Of a DNA stretch of 37,637 nucleotides, positions 1 to 8,099 are shown piece after piece; position 1 is the stretch's first letter; every line of letters begins with the position of its first letter. Source of the DNA: Crocinitomicaceae bacterium. GTDB taxonomy: Bacteria > Bacteroidota > Bacteroidia > Flavobacteriales_D > Crocinitomicaceae. The DNA is taken from positions 1 to 37,637 of the forward strand of contig JAOASF010000205.1 in NCBI GenBank assembly GCA_025210175.1. The letters are read 5' to 3'. The notes under the pieces are model-generated. The model did no database searches. It had not been told where the DNA came from and was given only the letters and a program-made list of their open reading frames with translations. Both the position numbers and the translations under genes were made by a program.

Positions 1-40
1 GGAATGCCAGGCATGATGTAAGCAATACATTAAGGAGCAT

Positions 41-66
41 ATAGGGTCTACTACTGTAGGCCCTAT
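41..66 (+). terminator. Rho-independent terminator of a gene left of the window
   Basis: An 11 bp stem (arms 41-51 and 56-66, one T-G wobble) closes a four-base loop and is followed on the + strand by a T-rich run (TTTCCGTTTCTTTT). The minus-strand side has no T run, so it should end a rightward transcript whose gene lies before position 1. Confidence 0.75.
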
Positions 67-122
67 TTCCGTTTCTTTTCTCCTGTTTTTAAAGACAGAT
101 GAAAAGAACGCCAATATATAAG

Positions 123-149
123 GAAGCCTTTGATTTGATCAGAGGCTTC
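123..149. terminator. Terminator hairpin at the end of the glycosyltransferase gene
   Basis: A 12 bp stem (arms 123-134 and 138-149, one wobble) with a three-base loop lies directly beyond the stop codon of the leftward gene ending at 155. A T-rich run follows on the + side (TTCTTTTAT), while the minus side reads only CCTTATATATT. It can serve the leftward gene and act as a backup for the rightward transcript. Confidence 0.6.
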
Positions 150-154
150 TTCTT

Positions 155-1630
155 TTATCTCACATTTGTCTTCCAGACCTCAATATACTCATTTGAATTG
201 CGTGGATTTAAGCTGTGCAAAGCCCTATCCATCAAGCTGGGGATACACTTGCGGACCAACTCTTTATTGGGATAAATCGTGTCGTATTCTTGGATCCTCT
301 CCTCTATTCTTTCTTTGCCCACAAAGAAAATGTAGTCAAAACGAGCACTTTCATTTAGGTTGGGCAATTGTTCTTGAGTAGTTCTTTCATAAAAGCGTGC
401 GTACCAAGCCTTACCATAAAACTTTGGCAGCATTGAAATGGAAGCGTCACCTGAGGCTTCAACCAGAATCGCTTCATTTTCCAAATCATTTCCATACAAG
501 GCATACATCGACTCCACTCGAGAAACCTTCGAAGATGTAATGCTAAAGAACAGCAACAAAGGAATATTCAACACCCAAAAGGCCCTCCAAGAAAAACGGT
601 AGACCTTCGCCCATTTACCGTTCTCTTGCCAAACATTCATTACGGCAATGGCCAAAAGAATAACAAAGGGCAAAATGGTTGCGATAAAACGTTCCTGGCG
701 GTTCGGATAAAGGGTATGAAAAATGAGAAACAAAAAGGTCGGTAGGAACAAGAAGAAATACTTCTTCGCACTGGCAAAATAGGCTGGCAAAGCCAAAATC
801 CCCAATGGAAACAACAAAACGCCAAAACATACATAGAAGTACATGAAGTAATTCGAGTTGGCCATGTATTGCGTCCCCTCTTTCATGTTGTACGTTACGT
901 ATCCCCAAAACTCGGCAAAGGGATAGCCCCAGATTAAGAAGTCAACCAATCCTTGGGTAAGCACAAAGGTCAAAAGAACCCCAATGCAGAAGTGGATCAT
1001 TTTTTTCCATTCCCAGCGGATCAAGTAATACAAGGCTATTCCAATCAAAAAAACACCAACTTGGTAACGGAATGAAACGGACATCCCCATAATCAAACCA
1101 GCCAACAAAAAGTCCCATTTTCCTCGTTCGCGAATCAAGAACCAAGTCCCCATCATCAGAAAAGGAATGGCCGTAACTTCAACTAGGTTTCGAACAGAAA
1201 TGAAGGGGACAATCCAGAGCAAGGCGAGCACCCAGCCCACTTGTTTCGCTATGGTTTGATTCATCAACTTTTCCGCTATTCGAATACCGTATATTGGAAT
1301 CAGCATACTGAACAAGGCATGGACTATTCGATTGACGAGCATCATCCAATACGGATCCACCAAGCCGATTAATTTCAGCAGGTAAAAAAGAAGATAATTC
1401 AAGCCAACGTAGGTAAAACTGTGCCCTTCGGGATGACCTTGATTCCCTTCGGACCAGGGTAACCAATTGTTGTAATCGTATCCATCCACCCACGAGGTAG
1501 ATGCCTCAACAATCAAAAAATGATCATCGTGCATACCGTACCCTTCCGAAAAAATGGCGGCTACCAGACGAATAATCAAACCAAGAAAAAGAAGGGTTTT
1601 ATAGTTTTTCCAATCGAAAATTGAAGTCAT
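155..1630 (-). CDS. Polytopic membrane glycosyltransferase, ALG9/GT22-like
   Basis: A 491-residue integral membrane protein with about ten hydrophobic segments across its whole length and a short soluble C-terminal part. The first extracytoplasmic loop carries acidic and histidine residues right after TM1 (GYGMHDDHF), the place where GT-C enzymes using polyprenyl-phosphate sugars keep their catalytic acid. The later segment NRIVHALFSMLIPIYG resembles the ALG9/PIG-type mannosyltransferase family. It probably moves a sugar from a lipid-linked donor onto an extracytoplasmic acceptor; neither donor nor acceptor can be read from the sequence. The ATG start lies 2 nt after the stop of the upstream channel gene, so the two are probably co-transcribed. 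A hairpin follows the stop. The fold class is well supported; the family is a recollection without alignment. Confidence 0.7.
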   Translation of the reverse strand: MTSIFDWKNYKTLLFLGLIIRLVAAIFSEGYGMHDDHFLIVEASTSWVDGYDYNNWLPWSEGNQGHPEGHSFTYVGLNYLLFYLLKLIGLVDPYWMMLVNRIVHALFSMLIPIYGIRIAEKLMNQTIAKQVGWVLALLWIVPFISVRNLVEVTAIPFLMMGTWFLIRERGKWDFLLAGLIMGMSVSFRYQVGVFLIGIALYYLIRWEWKKMIHFCIGVLLTFVLTQGLVDFLIWGYPFAEFWGYVTYNMKEGTQYMANSNYFMYFYVCFGVLLFPLGILALPAYFASAKKYFFLFLPTFLFLIFHTLYPNRQERFIATILPFVILLAIAVMNVWQENGKWAKVYRFSWRAFWVLNIPLLLFFSITSSKVSRVESMYALYGNDLENEAILVEASGDASISMLPKFYGKAWYARFYERTTQEQLPNLNESARFDYIFFVGKERIEERIQEYDTIYPNKELVRKCIPSLMDRALHSLNPRNSNEYIEVWKTNVR

Positions 1631-1632
1631 TC

Positions 1633-2433
1633 TTAAGCATTTAACATTTCACCACCACATTGATTGCAGTAGTTCGAACCAAAGGGATTATCATGATCGC
1701 AGTTTGGACACAAATTATCCTTTCTCACATCCTTGAATCGCGACATTTCCATGGTTATCAACCCAGTGGGCAAGGCAATAATTGCGTAACCTAAAATCAT
1801 CATTAATGACGCCAAAAATTGACCAACGGCCGTACCCGGAGTAATGTCTCCGAAACCTACTGTGGTTATCGTAACGATGGCCCAATAAATACTCGATTGT
1901 ATGCTCTTAAAGCCATTTTCTCCGCCTTCTACCACATACATGAGTGTTCCCGAAATGATAGTCACCAACACCACAAAAATCATGAAAACCATGATTCGAT
2001 AATAAGAGGCCTTTAACGCGTGAAACAAAGCTTGAGATTCGGCGGTAAAACGATGCAATTTCAATATTCTAAAAATTCGCAAAAGTCGAAGAGCCCGAAC
2101 AATGCGGATGCTTTGATATCCCAGGTTGAAAAAAGTGAGGTAAGTTGGAAGGATGGACAACAAATCAATGAGGCCCCAGAAACTAAAAATATATCGCAAG
2201 GGTTTGGGAGAAACCCAAACTCGCAAGATATACTCAAGGGTGAAAATTCCAGTAAACAACCACTCCGCCTGGATCATCAAGTTGGGATAGGCTCCTCTCC
2301 ATTCCTGCACCGACTCTGCCATGATCAACAAAACAGAAATGGAAATCAGTACCAATAAAATCATATCAAAGTTTCGACCAGCCTTGGTATCAGTGCCAAA
2401 AATGATTGTATTGAGTCTATCGCGAACTTGCAT
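1633..2433 (-). CDS. Voltage-gated-type potassium channel with C-terminal zinc ribbon
   Basis: A 266-residue six-TM ion channel. Residues 1-20 form the pre-S1 segment typical of bacterial Kv-like channels (FGTDTKAGR). S4 near 109-129 has basic residues every third position (R110, R113, R116, R119, R122, K125, R128), so voltage sensing is plausible. The selectivity filter TVGFGD is at 191-196, between pore helix and S6. The tail carries CX2C-X10-CX2C (C242, C245, C256, C259), a zinc ribbon not needed for conduction and possibly a regulatory or assembly element. A longer reading frame begins at a TTG at 2484; the ATG at 2433 is preferred because a TATCTTTG promoter element sits only 7 nt upstream of it and would fall inside the longer version. 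It heads a two-gene unit with the glycosyltransferase. Confidence 0.88.
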   Translation of the reverse strand: MQVRDRLNTIIFGTDTKAGRNFDMILLVLISISVLLIMAESVQEWRGAYPNLMIQAEWLFTGIFTLEYILRVWVSPKPLRYIFSFWGLIDLLSILPTYLTFFNLGYQSIRIVRALRLLRIFRILKLHRFTAESQALFHALKASYYRIMVFMIFVVLVTIISGTLMYVVEGGENGFKSIQSSIYWAIVTITTVGFGDITPGTAVGQFLASLMMILGYAIIALPTGLITMEMSRFKDVRKDNLCPNCDHDNPFGSNYCNQCGGEMLNA

Positions 2434-2440
2434 CAGAGAA

Positions 2441-2448
2441 CAAAGATA
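2441..2448 (-). promoter_or_regulatory. -7 promoter element TATCTTTG
   Basis: A perfect match to the Bacteroidota -7 consensus TAnnTTTG, 7 nt before the channel ATG. No well-spaced TTTG -33 box is visible. It implies a very short or absent leader. Confidence 0.5.
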
Positions 2449-2515
2449 ATTTTTCGAGTCAACTTTCCGATTTAACCCTTCCAACTAAGCCTTCGTTATT
2501 TACATTATTATCCTC

Positions 2516-2523
2516 TATATTTG
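2516..2523 (+). promoter_or_regulatory. -7 promoter element TATATTTG
   Basis: A match to TAnnTTTG, 22 nt before the ATG of the exported protein at 2546, in the divergent gap with the channel gene. No clear -33 box. Confidence 0.45.
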
Positions 2524-2545
2524 TTAGAGTTGACGTTACAAACAT

Positions 2546-3628
2546 ATGCGCCTTTCTTTTACGAAATTTCTTGTTCCAGGCTTTCTACTTTGCTTTTCAA
2601 TTTTGGTGAACCCAACGGCTAAGGCCCAAGAAGAATTGCCTTATTATTCCTTGTTGTACGAAAAATCGATGATTCCTCAGCCGGATTCTGTTCGCGTATT
2701 TTCGAGTTACTTGGTTCCCTACGACGGAATGACCATGAATCTCTTCAGTTATCAAAACTTCGCCTTGGGGGCTAGCTATGCCAACTGGTTTCCGAAGCAT
2801 ACCTTCGGGTTGGAATTTTCCATTCCGTACACAGGAAAAAGGTACAGCGATTACGAAAGCAGAACTGAACTCTTTCAGCAAGATTTGAAATACGTCTCCA
2901 AGGGTTATGTAAAGAAGCGTTACCCTACCTTTAAGGCCCAAGCCTATTGGAAATACATTCTGATGTACAAGGAGGAACCCTACGTGTTTTATGCCTACAA
3001 AAACGCACCTACACCCAACGACAGCGTTCCGGTTATTGAGGGCGTAAAGCAAAAAAGATATTATTTGCGAGGTGGAATGCAGTACTTGGTATCGCCCAAC
3101 TTATACAGACTCGAATTTACCACTTCCAAAGACAGTCCTTTCACAGAAGAAGAATCAGGATTCTTGCTGCACAAAAACAGAGCGCTTACCATTTTTGCCG
3201 GATTTGAAATGCAGAAGGAGCTTTTTAGTTACACGAGTATTGATCGAGTAAAGTTTAGAGCCTACCGCAAGGTTCGCACTTTTTATGGAGATATTTCATT
3301 CCAACCTTTTGCAGGTTTGGGTAAGCTAGAAGTGGTAGATTCTTTGAGCCTTGCCACGAACATCGAAGGCGTTATTGCTTTGACCAACCCCATGAGTAAA
3401 GAGGATAAAACCTTTATTCGCGATAGTTCAGTAACGGTCAATCGATTCGCCATCCGCATAGGTTACACCTACGAACATTTGTTCAATTCTCCTTTTGGTT
3501 TTGGATTTGAAAGTGGAATCCTTACAGGGGTATCTACTCAGGGAACGCGACTCGGCTCGTATTATACCAAAGTTCGCTTGCTTATGGACATTCGTTTGAC
3601 CAAACCTTTGAGAGACATCCCCTTCTGA
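2546..3628 (+). CDS. Exported protein of unknown function, possible outer-membrane beta-barrel
   Basis: I do not recognise this 360-residue protein. It opens with a signal peptide: basic start, hydrophobic core, and a likely signal peptidase I site after KAQ near residue 28. The rest is rich in aromatic residues and alternating polar/hydrophobic stretches (for example FGLEFSIPYTG and FAIRIGYTYEH), as in small Bacteroidota outer-membrane barrels. No catalytic motif, lipobox or T9SS sorting domain is seen. It is transcribed alone; the convergent ClC gene stops 2 nt beyond its own stop with no terminator hairpin between them. Export is well supported; the barrel is inference from composition. 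Confidence 0.7.
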   Translation: MRLSFTKFLVPGFLLCFSILVNPTAKAQEELPYYSLLYEKSMIPQPDSVRVFSSYLVPYDGMTMNLFSYQNFALGASYANWFPKHTFGLEFSIPYTGKRYSDYESRTELFQQDLKYVSKGYVKKRYPTFKAQAYWKYILMYKEEPYVFYAYKNAPTPNDSVPVIEGVKQKRYYLRGGMQYLVSPNLYRLEFTTSKDSPFTEEESGFLLHKNRALTIFAGFEMQKELFSYTSIDRVKFRAYRKVRTFYGDISFQPFAGLGKLEVVDSLSLATNIEGVIALTNPMSKEDKTFIRDSSVTVNRFAIRIGYTYEHLFNSPFGFGFESGILTGVSTQGTRLGSYYTKVRLLMDIRLTKPLRDIPF

Positions 3629-3630
3629 TT

Positions 3631-5478
3631 TTAGGCATCCGAAAGTTGCTTTAAAAGCTTTCTATAATATTCCAAGATGCGAATACGGGAAACAAACCCA
3701 ACGAATTCCTTGTCTTCGTTTACAACTGGTAATTGCCATACGTCGGCCTCATCAAACTTACGGCTGATCGTGTAGACCTGTTCGTCGGGAGAAATGATGA
3801 AAATCGGGTCGATGATACAGTCCAATAAAATGGGTGGCCTTGCCGATTGTTGGTTCTGAACCTTGCGCAATTGTTCTCGACTAATTATTCCAACCAAATG
3901 GTTGTTTTCGTCCACCACGGCCATGATATTCTCTTCGCTCAATTTCATTTTCTCTATGGCTCCTTCGAGGGTTTCCGTGATCAAAACTGTTAGTGGAGTT
4001 GGATTCATACAAGCTTCCAAAGAAAGTTGGGAAAGAATGTTCAAATCTTGGCGGGTTGTAAAAATCTCCCCTTTTTCGGAGAGCTTTTTATTACTTGGGT
4101 GAATGGGAGAAAAGAATCGATTGACTGAATAAGCGATGACAGAAACAGTCATCAATGGAATGAACAAATCATAGCCCGATGAACTTTCCGCAATCAAGAA
4201 AATGGCCGTCAATGGCGCGTACATGGCACCAGAAACCACACCGGCCATACCGACCAGCATGAGGTTGGTCAAGGGTACATTTTCAAAGCCAAGAGCAATG
4301 AGTACGAAGCCAAACAAATAGCCAATCATCCCTCCACTCATCAAAGAAGGAGCAAAATTTCCACCATTTCCACCTGAAGCAATGGTAACAGCAGTGGCAA
4401 TCGCCTTGAGAAAAATGGTCGCCCCAATAAAGAGGACAATCATGACGGTAGACGGTTCAAAGTAACGCATCAAACATCCTTGTATCAGGTCATCTATTTG
4501 ACCCGTATGAAGCTGCCTCACATTGAAGTATCCTTCACCAAAAAGAGGAGGAAAGGCTACACAGAGTATGGACAAAATGACGCCTCCAATCACTGCTCTC
4601 GTTATCGTCTTGTTGTGCAAACTTTCAAAACGCTTGTGAACCCATTGCCCCGTAAGAATGAAGAAACGACCGTAAAGTCCTGTTAAAATTCCCAGCGTTA
4701 CATAGAGTAAAATATTCACACTCTGAAAAACCTCCCTCGATTCGAAGATGAACATCGCCTCTTCGTTGAGAATGGCATTGGATACAAGGGAACCAGAAAT
4801 GGCTGCAATAACCAATGGAATGAAGTCCGTAAAGACCATTCCTGCTAACAAAATTTCGAAGGCAAACATGATACCGGCGATGGGTGCATCGAAGGCAGAC
4901 CCAATACCAGCTGCAGCACCGGCTGCCAACAAAAGAATTCTTTCCTTGTAACCCAAGCGATAGCGTTGAGCAAAATTACTTCCGATGGCGGAACCCGTTA
5001 GTGCAATAGGCGACTCCAAACCGGCCGACCCACCAAACCCAACAGTTACTGCACTCTGAATGATACTCGAGTACATCTTTGACGACTTGAGTTTACCATC
5101 ATTTTTAGCTATTTGCCGTAAAACGAAGGACATTTCCTTCTCCTCATCTCCCTTAAAAAAATACTTGATGATGAGCGCCGTTCCAACAATTCCGATAAAA
5201 GGAAGGATGGCATAAAAGAAAATTCGCTCTTCAAATTGAAGTCCATGGCTCAAAAACTTTTGTATCCAGTGAACAAGCGTTTTCAATAGCACCCCTGCAA
5301 TTCCGGCAGTCAAACCCACCATGATTCCCGACAATACTAGAAACTGGGAGCGGCTCAAATGACCTTTGGTCCAAAAAAGCGCAATCTCTGCCACATTGAA
5401 CTTTTCAAAAGAGTAATTGCGAAAGGCTCTTTTAAACAGAAGAAAATTGACATAGAGACTTCTCAGTCGGACTTTCAT
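3631..5478 (-). CDS. ClC-family chloride channel/transporter with two CBS domains
   Basis: A 615-residue ClC protein with a membrane core at about 40-470 and a tandem CBS pair at about 490-610. The gating-glutamate motif appears as GSAGLESP, with E155 in the place of the external glutamate. The GxFxP motif is present as GGNFAPS near residue 370. The first anion motif GSGIPE is not seen. After the helix segment FDAPIAGIMFAFEIL, the position matching the internal proton glutamate of the E. coli exchanger appears to be isoleucine (I209). The CBS pair suggests control by an adenine nucleotide. The ATG lies 13 nt past a TAGCTTTG element that overlaps a perfect inverted repeat. It is a single gene facing the exported-protein gene. 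Confidence 0.88.
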   Translation of the reverse strand: MKVRLRSLYVNFLLFKRAFRNYSFEKFNVAEIALFWTKGHLSRSQFLVLSGIMVGLTAGIAGVLLKTLVHWIQKFLSHGLQFEERIFFYAILPFIGIVGTALIIKYFFKGDEEKEMSFVLRQIAKNDGKLKSSKMYSSIIQSAVTVGFGGSAGLESPIALTGSAIGSNFAQRYRLGYKERILLLAAGAAAGIGSAFDAPIAGIMFAFEILLAGMVFTDFIPLVIAAISGSLVSNAILNEEAMFIFESREVFQSVNILLYVTLGILTGLYGRFFILTGQWVHKRFESLHNKTITRAVIGGVILSILCVAFPPLFGEGYFNVRQLHTGQIDDLIQGCLMRYFEPSTVMIVLFIGATIFLKAIATAVTIASGGNGGNFAPSLMSGGMIGYLFGFVLIALGFENVPLTNLMLVGMAGVVSGAMYAPLTAIFLIAESSSGYDLFIPLMTVSVIAYSVNRFFSPIHPSNKKLSEKGEIFTTRQDLNILSQLSLEACMNPTPLTVLITETLEGAIEKMKLSEENIMAVVDENNHLVGIISREQLRKVQNQQSARPPILLDCIIDPIFIISPDEQVYTISRKFDEADVWQLPVVNEDKEFVGFVSRIRILEYYRKLLKQLSDA

Positions 5479-5491
5479 GAATTTTTTTTGA

Positions 5492-5499
5492 CAAAGCTA
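5492..5499 (-). promoter_or_regulatory. -7 promoter element TAGCTTTG
   Basis: A match to TAnnTTTG, 13 nt before the ClC ATG at 5478. It overlaps one arm of the inverted repeat at 5496-5512. Confidence 0.45.
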
Positions 5500-5512
5500 A
5501 CGAACCGTTAGC
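5496..5512. repeat. Perfect 7 bp inverted repeat, candidate operator
   Basis: GCTAACG and CGTTAGC are separated by three bases. The repeat overlaps the predicted -7 element of the ClC gene and lies 18 nt before its ATG, the usual place for a dimeric repressor site. No T run follows, so it is not a terminator. Confidence 0.4.
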
Positions 5513-5604
5513 AAATTTGAAGAATGAAATCTTTGGTTCTTTCCGCAACTCGATCTTTTCACCAGAGGGGACGAAAATTTTAAAATTTTAAGCAGTGATA
5601 GGTC

Positions 5605-5637
5605 GTAAAAAGAAAATCGCCCCCGGTTGGAGGCGAT
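5605..5637 (-). terminator. Rho-independent terminator of ahcY
   Basis: The stem ATCGCC/GGCGAT (arms 5616-5621 and 5632-5637, with two further C-G pairs after a mismatch) lies about 20 nt past the ahcY stop. On the minus strand it is followed by TTTTCTTTTTAC. Confidence 0.8.
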
Positions 5638-5657
5638 CTCTTTGTATTTTGTTCAGA

Positions 5658-6971
5658 TTAATATCTGTAGTGCTCTGGTTTGAATGGACCTTCAACAGTA
5701 ACACCAATGTACTTCGCTTGAGCTGGAGTTAACTCAGTTAATTCAACCCCAATTTTCGCCAAGTGCAAAGCTGCAACCTTCTCATCCAAATGCTTCGGCA
5801 ACATGTAAACTTCATTTTTGTAAGCCTCTGCGTTTGTCCACAATTCAATTTGAGCCAAGGTTTGGTTCGTGAATGAATTCGACATTACAAAAGATGGGTG
5901 ACCTGTCGCACATCCAAGGTTTACCAAACGACCTTCAGCCAATACGATGATGTCGTTTCCTTTGATGTTGTACATGTCCACTTGTGGCTTGATCTCAACT
6001 TTCGTTGAACCGTAGTTTGAGTTCAACCACTTCATATCGATCTCGTTGTCGAAGTGTCCGATGTTACAAACAATGGTCTTGTCTTTCATCGCTTCGAAGT
6101 GTTCTCCACGGATGATGTCGAAGTTACCTGTTGTAGTTACAACGATATCAACTTTACCAACTACTGACTCCAAACGCTTCACTTCGAAACCGTCCATCGC
6201 AGCTTGAAGCGCACAGATTGGATCGATTTCAGTAACGATTACACGAGCTCCAGCACCTCGCAAAGAAGCAGCCGAACCTTTTCCAACGTCACCGTATCCA
6301 CAAACAACAGCTACTTTACCAGCCATCATTGTATCTGTAGCACGACGAATCGCATCTACCAATGACTCTTTACATCCGTATTTGTTGTCGAATTTAGACT
6401 TGGTAACTGAATCGTTTACGTTGATTGCTGGCATCACCAATGTTCCGTTTTTCATACGCTCGTACAAACGGTGAACACCAGTTGTTGTTTCTTCCGACAA
6501 TCCTTTAATATCTTTTGTCAATTCAGGAAAACGATCGAATACCATGTTCGTCAAATCCCCACCATCATCCAAAATCATGTTCAAAGGCTTACCTCCTTCG
6601 AATGCAAATAATGTTTGTTCAATACACCAGTCGAATTCCTCTTCTGTCAACCCTTTCCAAGCGTAAACTGGAATTCCCGCTGCTGCGATAGCCGCTGCTG
6701 CGTGGTCTTGCGTAGAGAAAATGTTACAAGAAGACCAAGTTACTTCAGCACCCAATTCAACCAACGTTTCGATCAAAACGGCAGTTTGAATCGTCATGTG
6801 CAAACATCCTGCGATACGTGCACCTTTCAAGGGCTTGGAAGCACCGTACTCCTCACGAAGCGCCATCAATCCTGGCATCTCAGCTTCAGCCAAACGAATC
6901 TCTTTGCGACCGTATTCTGCTAGTGAAATGTCTTTTACTTTGTAAGCTAATCTTTCAGCTGTATTATTCAT
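5658..6971 (-). CDS. ahcY: Adenosylhomocysteinase (S-adenosylhomocysteine hydrolase)
   Basis: Hydrolyses S-adenosylhomocysteine to adenosine and homocysteine in the cytosol, relieving product inhibition of methyltransferases and feeding the methionine cycle. At 437 residues it is the normal bacterial length. The NAD-binding glycine-rich segment [15 protein letters not shown] is in the middle of the protein, the substrate segment [16 protein letters not shown] precedes it, and the C-terminus ends in KPEHYRY, the conserved tail that contributes to the neighbouring subunit's cofactor site. It is monocistronic: a TACCTTTG promoter element lies 31 nt upstream of the ATG and a strong terminator follows. 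The leader is too short to hold a known SAH or SAM riboswitch. Confidence 0.98.
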   Translation of the reverse strand: MNNTAERLAYKVKDISLAEYGRKEIRLAEAEMPGLMALREEYGASKPLKGARIAGCLHMTIQTAVLIETLVELGAEVTWSSCNIFSTQDHAAAAIAAAGIPVYAWKGLTEEEFDWCIEQTLFAFEGGKPLNMILDDGGDLTNMVFDRFPELTKDIKGLSEETTTGVHRLYERMKNGTLVMPAINVNDSVTKSKFDNKYGCKESLVDAIRRATDTMMAGKVAVVCGYGDVGKGSAASLRGAGARVIVTEIDPICALQAAMDGFEVKRLESVVGKVDIVVTTTGNFDIIRGEHFEAMKDKTIVCNIGHFDNEIDMKWLNSNYGSTKVEIKPQVDMYNIKGNDIIVLAEGRLVNLGCATGHPSFVMSNSFTNQTLAQIELWTNAEAYKNEVYMLPKHLDEKVAALHLAKIGVELTELTPAQAKYIGVTVEGPFKPEHYRY

Positions 6972-7002
6972 ATTTATCTTTGTTTCAATAATTTCTGGTT
7001 TG

Positions 7003-7010
7003 CAAAGGTA
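7003..7010 (-). promoter_or_regulatory. -7 promoter element TACCTTTG of ahcY
   Basis: A match to TAnnTTTG on the minus strand, 31 nt before the ahcY ATG at 6971. No convincing -33 box at the usual spacing. Confidence 0.55.
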
Positions 7011-7043
7011 CTAAGTCCTTTTCTCAATAAAAAATTCCTTTTT

Positions 7044-8063
7044 CTAGATTCTTTTTCGAATCAAATCTTCCAAACAATCTACGAAACGAACGTGGTCATT
7101 GGATGAAGGAACCAACTCTACTTTTTCGCCCCCATGCTCTTCAAAGATTTCTTGGTATTCGTCACCTATTTCGATGAGTGTCTCCAAACAATCGGCTACA
7201 AAAGCTGGAGAAAATACCAGAAGCTTTTTCGCTCCTTTTTTGGCTTGCTCCTCCACTACCTTATCCGAAAACGGAGTTAACCATTTCTTGTCCAATCGCG
7301 ATTGGAAACAAACGGTGTAGTCTTTTTCCTCTATTCCTAAACGTTTGGCGATCAATCTTGTTGTAGCATAACTCGTTGCCTTGTAACAAAACTTGTTGTC
7401 TTCAGTAAGCTCTGCTTCACACGAGTGATTTTGACACAAATCATTATCGTATACTTTATCCACCTGACGCTCAGGTAAACCGTGGTAAGAGAACAAAATA
7501 TGATCGTATTCTTTCAGGTTAAATGCCTTTGCGCGATCCACGATGGAGTCGATATACCCTTCGTGATCGTAGAATTGACTTATGGCTATCACTTCTGGAA
7601 TAACCCACCACTTATTGATAATGCGCAAAGCTTTTTCGACGGCTGACCCTGTCGAAGCACTTGCGTACTGTGGAAAAAGTGGCAATATCACGATGCGGTC
7701 GTAATTGGCTTTCTTCATTCTTGCCAAAACGCTATCCATGCTTGGGTTTTGATACCTCATCGCCATTTCCACCGTAATTTCGTCTGCTTTGAATCTTTCC
7801 TGAAGCAATCTTTGGACATTTTCGGTATGGGTCATTAATGGGGACTTGCCACCTCCAAGTTCCCTAAGTTCCTTGTACACTTTGGCAGATTTCGGTGCTC
7901 GAAATGGTACAATTACCCCATTCACCAATAGTTTTCTGCTCAGCCAAGGCAAATCGATAACTCTCGGATCGTTTAAGAATTCACTTAAATATCGTCTTAC
8001 ATCTCCTGTCGCGGGACTGTCTGGTGTGCCGAGTTGCACAAGCAATACTCCAGTTTTTTTCAT
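7044..8063 (-). CDS. hemH: Ferrochelatase, possibly iron-sulfur type
   Basis: Inserts Fe2+ into protoporphyrin IX, the last step of protoheme synthesis. The 339-residue protein has the N-terminal family signature LVQLGTPDSP, the catalytic histidine in SYHGLPE (H194) and the conserved acidic segment ADCLETLIEIGDEY (E294). Between H194 and the next helix lies a cysteine-rich stretch: C210, C215 and C226, with C252 a little later. This matches the layout described for bacterial ferrochelatases that bind a [2Fe-2S] cluster through an internal segment. The ATG is preceded by TAAGGAGAA, an unusually clear Shine-Dalgarno for this phylum. The stop is TAG. It is the last of three leftward genes, 36 nt after the binding-protein gene. 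Confidence 0.96.
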   Translation of the reverse strand: MKKTGVLLVQLGTPDSPATGDVRRYLSEFLNDPRVIDLPWLSRKLLVNGVIVPFRAPKSAKVYKELRELGGGKSPLMTHTENVQRLLQERFKADEITVEMAMRYQNPSMDSVLARMKKANYDRIVILPLFPQYASASTGSAVEKALRIINKWWVIPEVIAISQFYDHEGYIDSIVDRAKAFNLKEYDHILFSYHGLPERQVDKVYDNDLCQNHSCEAELTEDNKFCYKATSYATTRLIAKRLGIEEKDYTVCFQSRLDKKWLTPFSDKVVEEQAKKGAKKLLVFSPAFVADCLETLIEIGDEYQEIFEEHGGEKVELVPSSNDHVRFVDCLEDLIRKRI

Positions 8064-8099
8064 TTCTCCTTATTTAACAAAGAAACCTCAAAAGGGTTT

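Noticed and set aside
1179-1493. A 104-codon minus-strand frame within the GT22-like gene
   Set aside because: Out-of-frame reading inside a well-supported membrane protein; polar composition without any motif.
6972-7040. Possible SAH or SAM riboswitch before ahcY
   Set aside because: The predicted leader is only about 30 nt and shows no conserved riboswitch structure.
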